64,000 bases of DNA. Origin: Candidatus Kapaibacterium sp. GTDB taxonomy: Bacteria; Bacteroidota; Ignavibacteria; Kapaibacteriales; HRBIN21. Below, piece by piece: positions 26,688 through 35,750 of this stretch. Under the pieces are notes generated by a model. The model saw nothing but the letters and a program-made list of their open reading frames with translations, searched no databases and had not been told where the DNA came from. A program made the position numbers and the translations under genes. Within the stretch, counting starts at the first letter, position 1, and each line of letters starts with the position of its first letter. The stretch is from NCBI GenBank assembly GCA_025059875.1, contig JANXCT010000007.1, positions 1 through 64,000 on the forward strand. Direction: 5' to 3'.

Positions 26688-28192
26688 GCACATCCGCCCG
26701 CTGGTTGGCTGTCCGCAGCATCGTTGCCCGACTGGAGGTCCCGCGCTACTGTCGGGATGGCGCTTATCGGCAGCAGGTGCTGAGATGGGTTGAGCAGGGA
26801 CTCGGTGGCGTCTGCCTCTTTGGAGGAGGGGTCGATGAGGTAGCCCGGGCTGTGGCAGAGCTCTTGGCTACGGCAACGGTGCCGCTGATTATTGCCGCAG
26901 ACTTAGAGTACGGGCTCCCGATGCGCTTCCGAGGCGGCACAGCCTTCCCACGGGCTTACGCGTTGGGGCGCACTGGAAATCCCGCATGGACCTTGCGGGT
27001 CGCCTCTGCGATTGCCCGTCAAGCTCGAAGCCTTGGGATTGGTTGGAACTTCGCCCCAGTCTGCGACATCGCTACCAACCCCGCCAATCCAGTCATTGGT
27101 ATCCGAGCCTTTGGGCAGAGTCCGCAGGAGGTCATACCGCACATCTGTGCCTGGATTGAGGCTTCCCAAGCTGCCGGGGTGTGGGCCTGCACAAAGCATT
27201 TCCCTGGTCACGGGGATGTCACGGTAGACTCCCACCTTGCGCTCCCTACCGTAACGGCGGACGCGCAGACACTGCATAACCGCGAGTTGCTTCCCTTCCG
27301 CGCGGCAGTAGAGGCTGGAGTGGTAGGCGTGATGCTGGGGCATCTATTGGTACCGGCCCTAGGTATAGAGCCGTTGCCGGCGTCGCTGTCGGCTAAAGCC
27401 GTTTCGCTGCTGCGGGACGAATGGGGCTACGATGGGCTTATCCTTACGGATGCCCTGGACATGGGTGCTATCACGCAGCATTGGACAACGGCTGAGGCTG
27501 TTGAGCTAGCGCTCCGGGCCGGAGTTGACCTGCTGCTGATGCCAGCCGATGTTGAGGAAGCCTTTGCTACAGCTACTCGGCTAATCGAGGTTGAGCCCAC
27601 ACTTGCGGGGCAACGTCGGCGGAGCCTACTCCGACTCCAACGCCTGCGGGAGCTTTTCCCGCCGCCAGAAGAGGTGGCAGAGCACTACGAGACTCTGGAA
27701 GAGCTGGAACTGGCCATGCAGAGTGCTCGAGCGGCTGTGGAGTACCACGCGGATGGGACACTACCACTGCCGCAGCAGGGCCGCATTGCCATTTTCGCCT
27801 TCTTGGGAACGCCGCAGCCGGAATTGGCGACTCTCTTCTTCCGCCTTCTGAGCCAGCATGCTCGATGTGCTTGCGACATTGCGTACGTTGACGCTCGCTC
27901 GACCTCGGAGGAGGAGCAGCGGCTGCTGGACTCTGCTGGCGAGGCAACCCAAGTAGTGGTGCTCTTCCTTGCGCCACCGCGTTTGGACCCTGCCGTAGTC
28001 CAGCGGTGGTACGATTTCGCACAGCGCTGCTCTGTCCGTTGGCCTACGGTCGTGGTGCTGGCAGGAAACCCCTTCGTTCCAGTGCCATCCACAGCGACAG
28101 CAGTGGTGCGAACATATTCGGACACGGAACCCAGCGTTGCCGTGGCAGCGTTCCTGCTTTCGGGTGTCTGGACAGCGCAAGCGGGAGAATGA
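26684..28192 (+). CDS. Glycoside hydrolase family 3 (NagZ-like beta-N-acetylhexosaminidase)
   Basis: Probable peptidoglycan-recycling hexosaminidase. The N-terminal TIM barrel contains ADLEYGLPMRF, GWNFAPVCDI, and the NagZ-specific loop KHFPGHGDVTVDSH with the His/Asp acid-base pair. The nucleophile Asp is in LILTDALDMGAI. A C-terminal alpha/beta domain (about 350-502) resembles the GH3 C domain and makes it longer than the single-domain NagZ of E. coli, as in Bacteroidota homologues. No signal peptide is evident. Coupled by overlap to genes on both sides. Confidence 0.88.
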   Translation: MSTSARWLAVRSIVARLEVPRYCRDGAYRQQVLRWVEQGLGGVCLFGGGVDEVARAVAELLATATVPLIIAADLEYGLPMRFRGGTAFPRAYALGRTGNPAWTLRVASAIARQARSLGIGWNFAPVCDIATNPANPVIGIRAFGQSPQEVIPHICAWIEASQAAGVWACTKHFPGHGDVTVDSHLALPTVTADAQTLHNRELLPFRAAVEAGVVGVMLGHLLVPALGIEPLPASLSAKAVSLLRDEWGYDGLILTDALDMGAITQHWTTAEAVELALRAGVDLLLMPADVEEAFATATRLIEVEPTLAGQRRRSLLRLQRLRELFPPPEEVAEHYETLEELELAMQSARAAVEYHADGTLPLPQQGRIAIFAFLGTPQPELATLFFRLLSQHARCACDIAYVDARSTSEEEQRLLDSAGEATQVVVLFLAPPRLDPAVVQRWYDFAQRCSVRWPTVVVLAGNPFVPVPSTATAVVRTYSDTEPSVAVAAFLLSGVWTAQAGE

Positions 28193-29190
28193 AGAGGGAG
28201 TGGCTGGAAGGCTCGCCCGAAGAGGTCTTTGTACGGCTCCGAGAGTCGGTGGAGCTACGCCTCCGAGAAGCAGCGCAGAAGTTACAGAAGGAGACCGTGC
28301 TCAAGCAGACCGTGCCGTACGTACTACAGTTGCCTGGTAAGCGAGTACGGCCGCTGTTGTGTCTTTTGGCGGCTGCGGTGGAAGGGGCAGATCCGCATGT
28401 GGCCGTCTCAGTGGCCGCGTCCGTTGAAATCCTGCATACCTTCACCCTTGTCCACGACGATATCATGGATCGCTCGGTCCTTCGGCGTGGATACCCAACA
28501 GTGCATGCGCAGTGGAATGAGGCGGTAGCCATCCTAACGGGAGACGTTCTCATTGGTGTAGCATACTGCCTCTTGGAAGAGTACGCAGGACACCCCAACT
28601 TCGCGCAACTGGTCCACACGATGGCCTGTGCCCTTGTACGGGTCTCCGAGGGACAGGCCCTAGACTTGGAGCTCCCTGCAGGAGAGCGGCTTACACTGGC
28701 CCGGTACTGGCAGATGGTGGAGGACAAGACTGCTGCCCTCCTGCAGGCAACCCTCCTACTGGGAGCTCTCGTCGGGGAGGTCAGTGCTCCGACCCAGGAG
28801 TTACTGCTGCAATTAGGCATGCAGCTCGGACGTGCATTCCAGCTCCAGGATGACCTTCTGGACCTTATCGGCGAGACGGAAGAGACCGGCAAGCGGCACG
28901 GGCAGGACCTAAGAGAGGGGAAGTACACGTACGCAATCCTGCGGGCCCTGGAGCAAGCTCCGGATAACCCCCTACTGCAGCGGTATCGGCAGCACCGCGG
29001 GGCGAGGTCGGATGAGGAAGTTGAGGCCCTGGTAGAGCTGCTCCAAGGGTTGGGGGTCTTGGAGGAGATGCGAGAGCAAGTAGGCTTGGAGTATGCTCGT
29101 GCAATCGCGTTAGCTAAGCAGCTCCCTGCAACTCCGGCCTCAGAGCTCCTCTGCTATCTCCTCCAGAGCCTCAGCCAGCGGCGTCGTTAA
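28189..29190 (+). CDS. Polyprenyl (geranylgeranyl/heptaprenyl-type) diphosphate synthase
   Basis: Chain-elongating trans-prenyltransferase making the isoprenoid diphosphate for quinones or other lipids. First Asp-rich motif DDIMD is at residues 90-94, second LQDDLLDLIGE near 220. The substrate-binding segments GKRVRPLL and GDVLIGVAY are present. A phenylalanine lies five residues before the first motif, a position that influences product length, but chain length cannot be fixed from sequence alone. Start ATG 28189 overlaps the GH3 stop. Its TAA is shared with the convergent lolA stop in a palindrome. Confidence 0.9.
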   Translation: MKREWLEGSPEEVFVRLRESVELRLREAAQKLQKETVLKQTVPYVLQLPGKRVRPLLCLLAAAVEGADPHVAVSVAASVEILHTFTLVHDDIMDRSVLRRGYPTVHAQWNEAVAILTGDVLIGVAYCLLEEYAGHPNFAQLVHTMACALVRVSEGQALDLELPAGERLTLARYWQMVEDKTAALLQATLLLGALVGEVSAPTQELLLQLGMQLGRAFQLQDDLLDLIGETEETGKRHGQDLREGKYTYAILRALEQAPDNPLLQRYRQHRGARSDEEVEALVELLQGLGVLEEMREQVGLEYARAIALAKQLPATPASELLCYLLQSLSQRRR

Positions 29191-29774
29191 CGACGTAGGT
29201 CGATGACTTCAGCATCTGTGGGGGGCTGGAAATGGAAGTAGCGGGCCGTCACGGGTGGATCTGGCTGGAAGCGACGGATCTCCCAGCGCTGGCTTCCGCT
29301 CTCAGCGGGGAGCTCTACCGCTACTGGAACCCAGTCTTGGCGACGAAACCGCAAGATGGCTTGCTGGAAGCCGAGGGCAAGGGTATCTGGAGGTGTCCAT
29401 GCAACCGAAAGGATATCACCGCTCTGCGAAAGGAGGCGTAGGCGAGACTCTCCGAGGAGGCTTAACAGGACATGTTCGATCCCTCCTGACGGCAGGACAC
29501 GTCGTGCCGAGGAGATAACCACTTGCCGGAGTGCAGGCGTGTAGCTCCAGACTGTCGTCCCATCACAGACTAGGAGGCGTCCCGCCCATTCAGCCCGGAA
29601 ACGATTCCCTCGGGCAACAGTTAGACGGAGCTCCAGTCCCGTCTCAGAAACAGCCTCCACCGCGAAGCTTTGCAAGCGCGCGTAGTATCGCCGCAGGGCA
29701 GCCAGTTCGTCGGCGGCCAGCGACTGTGCCGCTAGCAGGCTCCCCGCAGCGACCAGAGTCCAGCGTAGGCTCAT
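29187..29774 (-). CDS. lolA: Outer membrane lipoprotein carrier LolA family protein
   Basis: Periplasmic chaperone that ferries lipoproteins to the outer membrane. It has a signal peptide (about 1-20, ending SLAA), then the LolA-type open barrel with RLTVARGNRFRAEW, VVWSYTP-like TTVWSYTPALRQVVIS, and a C-terminal strand region. 195 residues. Translation is coupled to the DUF3108 gene upstream (4-base overlap). The LolC/E-like permease of the pathway is at 6936-8168. Confidence 0.83.
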   Translation of the reverse strand: MSLRWTLVAAGSLLAAQSLAADELAALRRYYARLQSFAVEAVSETGLELRLTVARGNRFRAEWAGRLLVCDGTTVWSYTPALRQVVISSARRVLPSGGIEHVLLSLLGESRLRLLSQSGDILSVAWTPPDTLALGFQQAILRFRRQDWVPVAVELPAESGSQRWEIRRFQPDPPVTARYFHFQPPTDAEVIDLRR

Positions 29775-30562
29775 TTCAGCTTCGCCAACAAGGGACCTCG
29801 GAGGCCGGAGTAACCGGTGAGCTCAGCCTCTATGGTGCCGATGAGCACCTTGGTGACGACTTTCACAGGGATTTTGCGGTCATCGTCGGTGAGCCACATG
29901 AGGATCCGGCCCTCGCTCTTGAAGAGTCCACCCTCCGTCACCAAAGGCTCTATCAGGATGCAGCGGAAGGTACCGGAGGAAACCGATACCACTTGCTTTC
30001 CATGGATGCGAACGCCGAGGTCGTAGGTTTTAGTGCCGTAGAAGTTCTGCAGGCGCAGTACAGTATCCTTCGGCATTGCCGAGAGCTTCAGCGTGCGCAC
30101 GTAGTAGAAGGCGGAGACGATGTCATGCACATAGCGCGGTATTGCGAACTCTCCGTCACTGGTAATAGCCCGGCAACGGGCGTGGTCTAAACGTGCAGTG
30201 AAGTCTCGTCGGTAGCCGCCTTCGCGGAGGCGCTGCTCGAACTCGTACGGGAAGATGCCAGCAACGTCAATGACGGTGCGATAGAAGTCCCGTACACGGT
30301 ACAGCCAGTCCAAGGCAGGAACGGAGCGCACTTCAAAACGGATGTCGTAGCATGGGCGATTATAGCGGTAGACGGGTTCTGGGGCAATCTGGAAGTAGGC
30401 CTTTCCAGCGGTGATGAAGCGGTACTTGACATCGTACTCCAGCCGCTCCCCGAATCCGAAGGCCTCGTTTGGGACAGAGCGTGTCCAGTCCCCAGGAGGG
30501 CAGACAGGAGCCTGTGCGTGAGACGCTACGAGGAAAGCAATCGGCAGGGCAATCCAGCTCAT
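29771..30562 (-). CDS. DUF3108 domain periplasmic protein
   Basis: 263 residues with a signal peptide (about 1-18). GFGERLEYDVKYRFITAGKAYFQI and RYNRPCYDIRFEVRSVPALDWLYRVRD followed by FYRTVID are typical of DUF3108 proteins. The ending MWLTDDDRKIPVKVVTKVLIGTIEAELTGY is the family's best-conserved part. The function is unknown, but members are periplasmic beta proteins, and pairing with lolA suggests a role in envelope traffic (inference). Confidence 0.85.
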   Translation of the reverse strand: MSWIALPIAFLVASHAQAPVCPPGDWTRSVPNEAFGFGERLEYDVKYRFITAGKAYFQIAPEPVYRYNRPCYDIRFEVRSVPALDWLYRVRDFYRTVIDVAGIFPYEFEQRLREGGYRRDFTARLDHARCRAITSDGEFAIPRYVHDIVSAFYYVRTLKLSAMPKDTVLRLQNFYGTKTYDLGVRIHGKQVVSVSSGTFRCILIEPLVTEGGLFKSEGRILMWLTDDDRKIPVKVVTKVLIGTIEAELTGYSGLRGPLLAKLK

Positions 30563-30648
30563 CTCTGTCCGGGTTTGAAGGCTCCGCCTACGGCATAAGG
30601 ACGCACGCGCGGCAGAGTTATCGTCCCTATGGCGACGTTTCCGTCGGA

Positions 30649-30656
30649 TATTTTTG
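30649..30656 (+). promoter_or_regulatory. TAnnTTTG promoter element (30692 gene)
   Basis: TATTTTTG, 35 bases upstream of the beta-barrel gene ATG, in the 129-base divergent gap. Confidence 0.5.
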
Positions 30657-30691
30657 CCGCATGGGATGTCTCATAGCGAAGGGCGAGCCTT

Positions 30692-31357
30692 ATGCAGGCT
30701 GTTATTGCTCTCATTGTTGCTGTCGGGACTCTTGGTGTGGTGTGGGCTCAGGAGCCTGGGCCTCTGGTAGCTCAAAAAGGACTTCGGACAGGTCTGGCAG
30801 CGGTGCGCTTCGTAGGGACAGATGCCGAAGGGGTGCGGACGCAGTTGAATCCTGCAGTGGGAGTCTTCGGTATCCTCCGATTCGAGGCTCTGGGGATCCC
30901 CAAACTCACGCTCCTCTTGGAGCTGCTCTACGCCCGTCGAGGGACTGAGCAAAGGATCTCCTTGGGTGGGGGAGGATACGACCTACGTTATAACCTCGAC
31001 CAGCTTGAGCTGCTGGTGGCCCCGCGCCTCAATGTTGCTATGACGCCCCTGCCAGTAGCCATCTATGCTGGAATTGTACCGGGACTGCGAACGAGCGGTA
31101 GGGTGGAACAAAAAATCGGAGGTGGACCTCCAAAGAAGCTAGAGGCTTCTCTGCGAAGCATCACTGTAGGGCTGAGCGCTGGGGCTGGAACGGAGCTGCC
31201 GCTACGCCGCTCGGCACGCCTACTGGTAGACCTACGGGCATACTACGGGCTCCTCTCGATCCTCGAGCGGGATTTCAATCCCCCGCTGCGGGAGGGCAAG
31301 CCAATTCGCGCAGTCCATCCACTCGCTCTCGGCATAGCAGTGGGCGTAGGGTTTTAG
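30692..31357 (+). CDS. Outer membrane beta-barrel protein (PorT-like), unknown function
   Basis: 221 residues. A signal peptide (about 1-20, ending VVWAQ) is followed by alternating hydrophobic strands with glycines, including LKTGLAAVRF-like and LTLLLELLYARRGTEQRISLGG. It ends in PLALGIAVGVGF, with a terminal phenylalanine as the BAM complex expects. It resembles small outer-membrane beta-barrel proteins of Bacteroidota. Its stop is followed directly by the M1 peptidase gene, so they form an operon. Confidence 0.7.
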   Translation: MQAVIALIVAVGTLGVVWAQEPGPLVAQKGLRTGLAAVRFVGTDAEGVRTQLNPAVGVFGILRFEALGIPKLTLLLELLYARRGTEQRISLGGGGYDLRYNLDQLELLVAPRLNVAMTPLPVAIYAGIVPGLRTSGRVEQKIGGGPPKKLEASLRSITVGLSAGAGTELPLRRSARLLVDLRAYYGLLSILERDFNPPLREGKPIRAVHPLALGIAVGVGF

Positions 31358-31363
31358 GTGCAG

Positions 31364-34300
31364 ATGGTCTGTCTGTGGCTCATTGTTGGCCCGGTGTTGA
31401 GCATTTGTGCCGCTCAGGAGTGGCAGCAGGGGGTACGGTACCAGATCCGCGCCGAGCTAAACCCTACGGAGGCACTCCTGCGCGTGCACACGCGGATGGT
31501 CTACCGAAACGCTTCGCCGGACACGCTGCGAGAGCTCTACGTGCACTTGTACTGGAACATCTTTGCTCCGAACAGCTACGCTCGGCAGTTCAGCCGAGAA
31601 CGGCGTCTGGAGCGGATTCCCGAGCTTCCTGCCGTGCGAGTGGATTCCTTCGTTGTCATCGCCTCTACCGGCGAGCGGCGGGCAGACTTCAGCGTAGACA
31701 ACACGATCGTGCGGCTCGGTATGCCGAAACCACTGCTGCCTGGAGACTCCGTAGAGGTCCTCAGCAGTACCGTGCAGACCGTGCCGCCGGAAGGCCTTCG
31801 GATGGGGCGCCACGGCACCGATTACTTCGTTGCGCATTGGTTCCCCTCGGTCTGCGTCTATGACCGCTATGGCTGGCACACGGAGCAGTATCTGGGCACT
31901 GGGGAGTTCTACGAAGAGATAGCGGACTTTGAGGTGGAGCTGACGCTGCCGGGGACGTACGTTGTTGTCTCCACAGGCACCCTGGCGAACCCCGATGAGG
32001 TCCTACCTGCTGAGCTCACCGAACGATTGCGCCGTCTGCGAGAAGATACCGGCATTGTGCGGATTGCCAATCTTGCCGCGCAGCCGCTCACTGACACAAC
32101 GCCGCGGACTTGGCGCTTCCGTGCTGAGCGGGTGCGCACCTTCGCATGGGCGGCTGTGCGCCATTACCTGTGGGATGCTCAGCGGTGGGGCGATGTTTTA
32201 GTCCACGTGCTCTATCCCCGCGGGCTGGAGGACTTCTACCGTGACGAGGGGTTGAGGGCAGCGGTCCATGCGATTCGGTACTTCTCCGAGCACTTCGGGC
32301 AGTACCCGTACCCGCAGATGTTCGTTGTCGTCGGTGGGACGAGCGGTGGCATGGAGTATCCAGGCATCGTCTTCATGGGGCGTGATCTCACGGGTGGTAT
32401 TCTAGCCCCGCGGACCGCGGAGGTCATCATGCACGAGATCGGGCACAATTGGTACCCGATGGTGATCAACTCCAACGAGACCGAGTTCGGCTTCCAGGAC
32501 GAGGGCTTCAACACCTTCATCACCATGCTGGCGTTGGAGGCGTTCTATGGGCGGCGCTATCCTACACTACGGCTACCCTGGTGGCTGCGCCCCCTCATTG
32601 CGACGACGGATGAGCGTACTGGGAATGCCATTAGCACAGTCCGCTGGACGCTGACGGGACGGGATGAGCCGCTGCTGACCCGCTCGGACTGGCACCGTAC
32701 GGAGGCAAGCTACGTCGTCAACGCGTACTCGAAGACGGCGACCCTGTTGCTCATGCTCCGCGGGATCTTAGGGGAGGAGACCTTTGGCGCAGTGATGCAG
32801 GAGTACTACCGCCGCTTTCGGTTCCGGCACGTGTATCCGGAGGACTTCGTGCAGCTCGTCAACGAGGTTGTCTCCCAACGCAAGGGGGAGCGGGCAGACT
32901 TTCGGTGGTTCTTTGACCAGTGGTTCTCCCAGACTCCGGTGGTGGACTACGCCCTCGCAGGCCTCCGGAACAGAGAAGCTCCAGGAGGCCTCTGGGATGT
33001 GACCGTTAGCATAGAGCGTTACCAGAGCGCTATCCTACCCGTCGATGTTGAGCTGAGGCTGCGTAACGGTCAGCGGGAGCGGGTTCGGTTCACGGTAGAG
33101 GAGCTGCTGCGGGGTCCGTCACGGCTGGAGAAGACCGTGAGACTACCCGCTCCAGCAATGTCTGCTCTCGTGGACCCGGACACGGTGCTGCTACTGGACA
33201 TCAATCGGCTCAATAACTCCAGCGGTTTACTGCCGCCGGTGACCTTCCGTCCTTTCTTGGAGGCGGTCAGCACTGATCCTGTGGAGCTCTACTCCTACGG
33301 GATTGTGTGGCAGCCGGTGGTAGGCTTCAACACTGTAGATGGCCTGAAGGTAGGGGTGGAGGCTCGGGGGGCTTACTTGGGGATGTTCCACAAGGTCCGG
33401 CTGTCTCTGGCCCAAGGGGTGAGGTTCCGTCCCTTCTCCTTTGGAGGGATGTTTCAGTGGCAGCACCTCTTCTGGCAGATGCCAGCACGTCCGCAATTGG
33501 AACTCTTTGGAGCGCGGCAGGACGGCTGGGTGCGTATGCGGGTAGGGACAACGCTCTCACTCTCTCCTCTGCCACCCTCAGCATGGGACATCGTAGGGCG
33601 GATTGCTGTTGGATACTGGCGGCGACAGATAGCCGCATACGCCTTCCCCGGTTCGCCATTGGGATGGGCTGCTAGAGATCGGTTGGAGGTCGTTGCTCTT
33701 AAGGTAGCTCTAACGATGTCGGCGGAGACCGATGTCGGTACGCTGCGACTCTGCAAGAGCCTGGAGCCGTTCTGGTACAGAGGTCCTGCTGCGCCCTTTG
33801 GGGTATCGCCGTTTGCTGAAGGACGGAGCTTCTTCCGGGCGGTGGCGGAGGGCTTTTGGGAGTCAGAAGCGCCGCTCCCTTTGATGCTCCGAGGGGTTGT
33901 TGGTTGGTTCTCTTCTGATGAGCTCCGGCCGCCCTCAGTTGTCGGGTTCCGTTTAGCGTCGGTGTCTCCACTGGAGGAGCTGGAGCTGCCGCTCTTCCGC
34001 GCTCCCGGAATCATCTCCCCGGCAGCTCGAGAGCGGCGAATCATACCTGCAGGTGGGGGATTCGTTCGAGGATATGGGGCTCAAGATACCCTTGGCTTTA
34101 TTCTGACGGCATTGAATGCTGAGGTCAGCGTGTCGCGGCTGCTTCGGTTGCTGCCTGCTGTCGGGCTCCTGCTGGAGCTCGTTGACCTTCGCCTCTTTGC
34201 CGATGGAGGGCACGTGGGTACAGCCCTCGGTGGTTTGCGTCAGTGGCGGTGGGATGCTGGATTCAGTGTGGTGCTCCGTCTGCCGGGTGTGCAAGGGTAT

Positions 34301-34453
34301 TCACCTTTCCCCTTCCTACGCCGCCTAGGGATAGGGGAGATTGGGGTTGACTTCCCGCTGTACTTGAGCCATCCACCTTTGGGGCAACGGCGGTGGGCAT
34401 ACCGCTGGCTGCTCCGGCTGCGTTCGCTCCGCCAAGCTACCGTGGAGTGGTAA
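31364..34453 (+). CDS. M1 family aminopeptidase with C-terminal beta-barrel-like region
   Basis: Zinc peptidase. Signal peptide, then the M1 N-terminal beta domain. The exopeptidase motif appears as GGMEYPGIVFMG. Zinc site HEIGHNW (His359, Glu360, His363 counting from the GTG at 31358) is followed by the third ligand Glu382 in FQDEGFN, the HExxH-x18-E spacing of gluzincins. From about residue 640 the chain turns into amphipathic strands beginning GFNTVDGLKVGVEARGAY, similar to outer-membrane barrel repeats, and it ends in Trp. So the peptidase may be tethered to the outer membrane. A GTG six bases upstream directly follows the previous stop. The end overlaps the convergent LCP gene by 17 bases. 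Confidence 0.87.
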   Translation: MVCLWLIVGPVLSICAAQEWQQGVRYQIRAELNPTEALLRVHTRMVYRNASPDTLRELYVHLYWNIFAPNSYARQFSRERRLERIPELPAVRVDSFVVIASTGERRADFSVDNTIVRLGMPKPLLPGDSVEVLSSTVQTVPPEGLRMGRHGTDYFVAHWFPSVCVYDRYGWHTEQYLGTGEFYEEIADFEVELTLPGTYVVVSTGTLANPDEVLPAELTERLRRLREDTGIVRIANLAAQPLTDTTPRTWRFRAERVRTFAWAAVRHYLWDAQRWGDVLVHVLYPRGLEDFYRDEGLRAAVHAIRYFSEHFGQYPYPQMFVVVGGTSGGMEYPGIVFMGRDLTGGILAPRTAEVIMHEIGHNWYPMVINSNETEFGFQDEGFNTFITMLALEAFYGRRYPTLRLPWWLRPLIATTDERTGNAISTVRWTLTGRDEPLLTRSDWHRTEASYVVNAYSKTATLLLMLRGILGEETFGAVMQEYYRRFRFRHVYPEDFVQLVNEVVSQRKGERADFRWFFDQWFSQTPVVDYALAGLRNREAPGGLWDVTVSIERYQSAILPVDVELRLRNGQRERVRFTVEELLRGPSRLEKTVRLPAPAMSALVDPDTVLLLDINRLNNSSGLLPPVTFRPFLEAVSTDPVELYSYGIVWQPVVGFNTVDGLKVGVEARGAYLGMFHKVRLSLAQGVRFRPFSFGGMFQWQHLFWQMPARPQLELFGARQDGWVRMRVGTTLSLSPLPPSAWDIVGRIAVGYWRRQIAAYAFPGSPLGWAARDRLEVVALKVALTMSAETDVGTLRLCKSLEPFWYRGPAAPFGVSPFAEGRSFFRAVAEGFWESEAPLPLMLRGVVGWFSSDELRPPSVVGFRLASVSPLEELELPLFRAPGIISPAARERRIIPAGGGFVRGYGAQDTLGFILTALNAEVSVSRLLRLLPAVGLLLELVDLRLFADGGHVGTALGGLRQWRWDAGFSVVLRLPGVQGYSPFPFLRRLGIGEIGVDFPLYLSHPPLGQRRWAYRWLLRLRSLRQATVEW

Positions 34454-35750
34454 GCTCTTGGGATGGCGGGCGCTCAGTGGTGCCCACCATATGCTCAAGG
34501 AGCTGTTCTGTGGAGAGCAGCTCGTTCCGCAGGGCCTCTGCACGTTGGGGCTGTTGGAGCTGCTCGTAGGCTCGGCAGAGGGTCTCTACAAGGGCAGTCC
34601 GGTAGGCTTCGCGTTCCTGGCTTTCGTCAAGCTGCCACCATGCTCGCCGTTGTACCAGCGGAGAGAGGAGCTGTACAGCCTTCCGGTAGTGCCCGCTGGC
34701 GATCGCTCGTTCGGCGCGATCGAGCGCGGCCAAGAGGTGGTTTCGGACCTGATGAGCATGGGATTCGCTTGTTGCCGTTGAGCGGCGGTGATAGCGGCGG
34801 AGCTGGTCTACTAATGTGGCAACGGTACTGGAGTCCGTTAGGTCGTATGCGGGAGCGCGCCGCAAGGGAGTTCTGTAGACGACGATCGAGACAGCAGCAC
34901 TATCTTGCGGGAAGCCGCGGGCGCGCAGTGAGTCGGCTAGGCGTGTGATGACACCGACGGTTAGGTCTGTTTCCACAAGGCCCAGTGCTCCCCGTAGGAG
35001 CGCAAGGCCCCAGGGTGTGTTGAGAGTAGGGAACCAGCGGAGGAGCTGCTGGCGTAGGAAGTGGGCCTGAACGTAGACGCGGTGGTAGTCATCGCCCCAC
35101 ACGCCAGTCCGTGCCCGCAGGACTCGGAGTACGTCGCTGGGATTGGCAAACTGGAGCAGGCGTAGGATGCCGAGGGCCTGGGAGAAGCCCAGCTCGGCGT
35201 AGTAGTGAATCCGCGGTAGTCCAAGGAGGCTGGCTAATGTTGCAAGATGAGCTCGCCGCCCTCGATGTGCCCGTACGTTCGCCAGCTTGTTGTATTGGCT
35301 CGTGTCGGGGAATCCAGCGTCGGCCGGTGTATCGCGGGGGATAGCGACAATCGTGATACGGCCTGTCTCCAGGTCGAGGAACAGTACGTGGTTGGCATCT
35401 GCGTGGGCTGTAGGGTCGTTGATCCGAGAGTCCACTCCGATGAGGGCTATGGTGATGCAGCGCGGGCATCGGGGAGGTGAGCCAGAGACGCGCTCCGTGA
35501 ACTCAGGAGCTGAAACTGGTGCAGAGAGGGACTGTGTTGGGAGGCTGTCGGGGCTACGGGGCGGTGCAGGGGGATGTTGAGTTATCGGTAGAGCAGTGTC
35601 AGGAATGGGCTGGCTGCTCAATTCGTGCAGCAAGGTGTCTAAGTAGCGGTCTTCCGCGGTCTTTCGGAGTTTGTGGCTGTAGAGCCAGAGGAAGGCCAGC
35701 CCGAGCAAGATGGTGATTATCCCTAAGGCTGTGAGCCAGTACTTGGTCAT
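34437..35750 (-). CDS. LytR-CpsA-Psr (LCP) family protein
   Basis: Likely transfers glycan polymers from lipid carriers to an envelope acceptor. N-terminal membrane anchor (about 7-25), Pro/Ser-rich linker (about 45-95), then the LCP core: ITIALIGVDSR, ADANHVLFLDLETGRITIVAIPRDTP with the conserved Arg-Asp, and SQYNKLANVRAHRG. The C-terminal third (about 330-437) is helical and may be TPR-like (AIASGHYRKAVQLLSPLVQ). Substrate unknown. It overlaps mazG by 4 bases. Confidence 0.82.
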   Translation of the reverse strand: MTKYWLTALGIITILLGLAFLWLYSHKLRKTAEDRYLDTLLHELSSQPIPDTALPITQHPPAPPRSPDSLPTQSLSAPVSAPEFTERVSGSPPRCPRCITIALIGVDSRINDPTAHADANHVLFLDLETGRITIVAIPRDTPADAGFPDTSQYNKLANVRAHRGRRAHLATLASLLGLPRIHYYAELGFSQALGILRLLQFANPSDVLRVLRARTGVWGDDYHRVYVQAHFLRQQLLRWFPTLNTPWGLALLRGALGLVETDLTVGVITRLADSLRARGFPQDSAAVSIVVYRTPLRRAPAYDLTDSSTVATLVDQLRRYHRRSTATSESHAHQVRNHLLAALDRAERAIASGHYRKAVQLLSPLVQRRAWWQLDESQEREAYRTALVETLCRAYEQLQQPQRAEALRNELLSTEQLLEHMVGTTERPPSQELTTPR

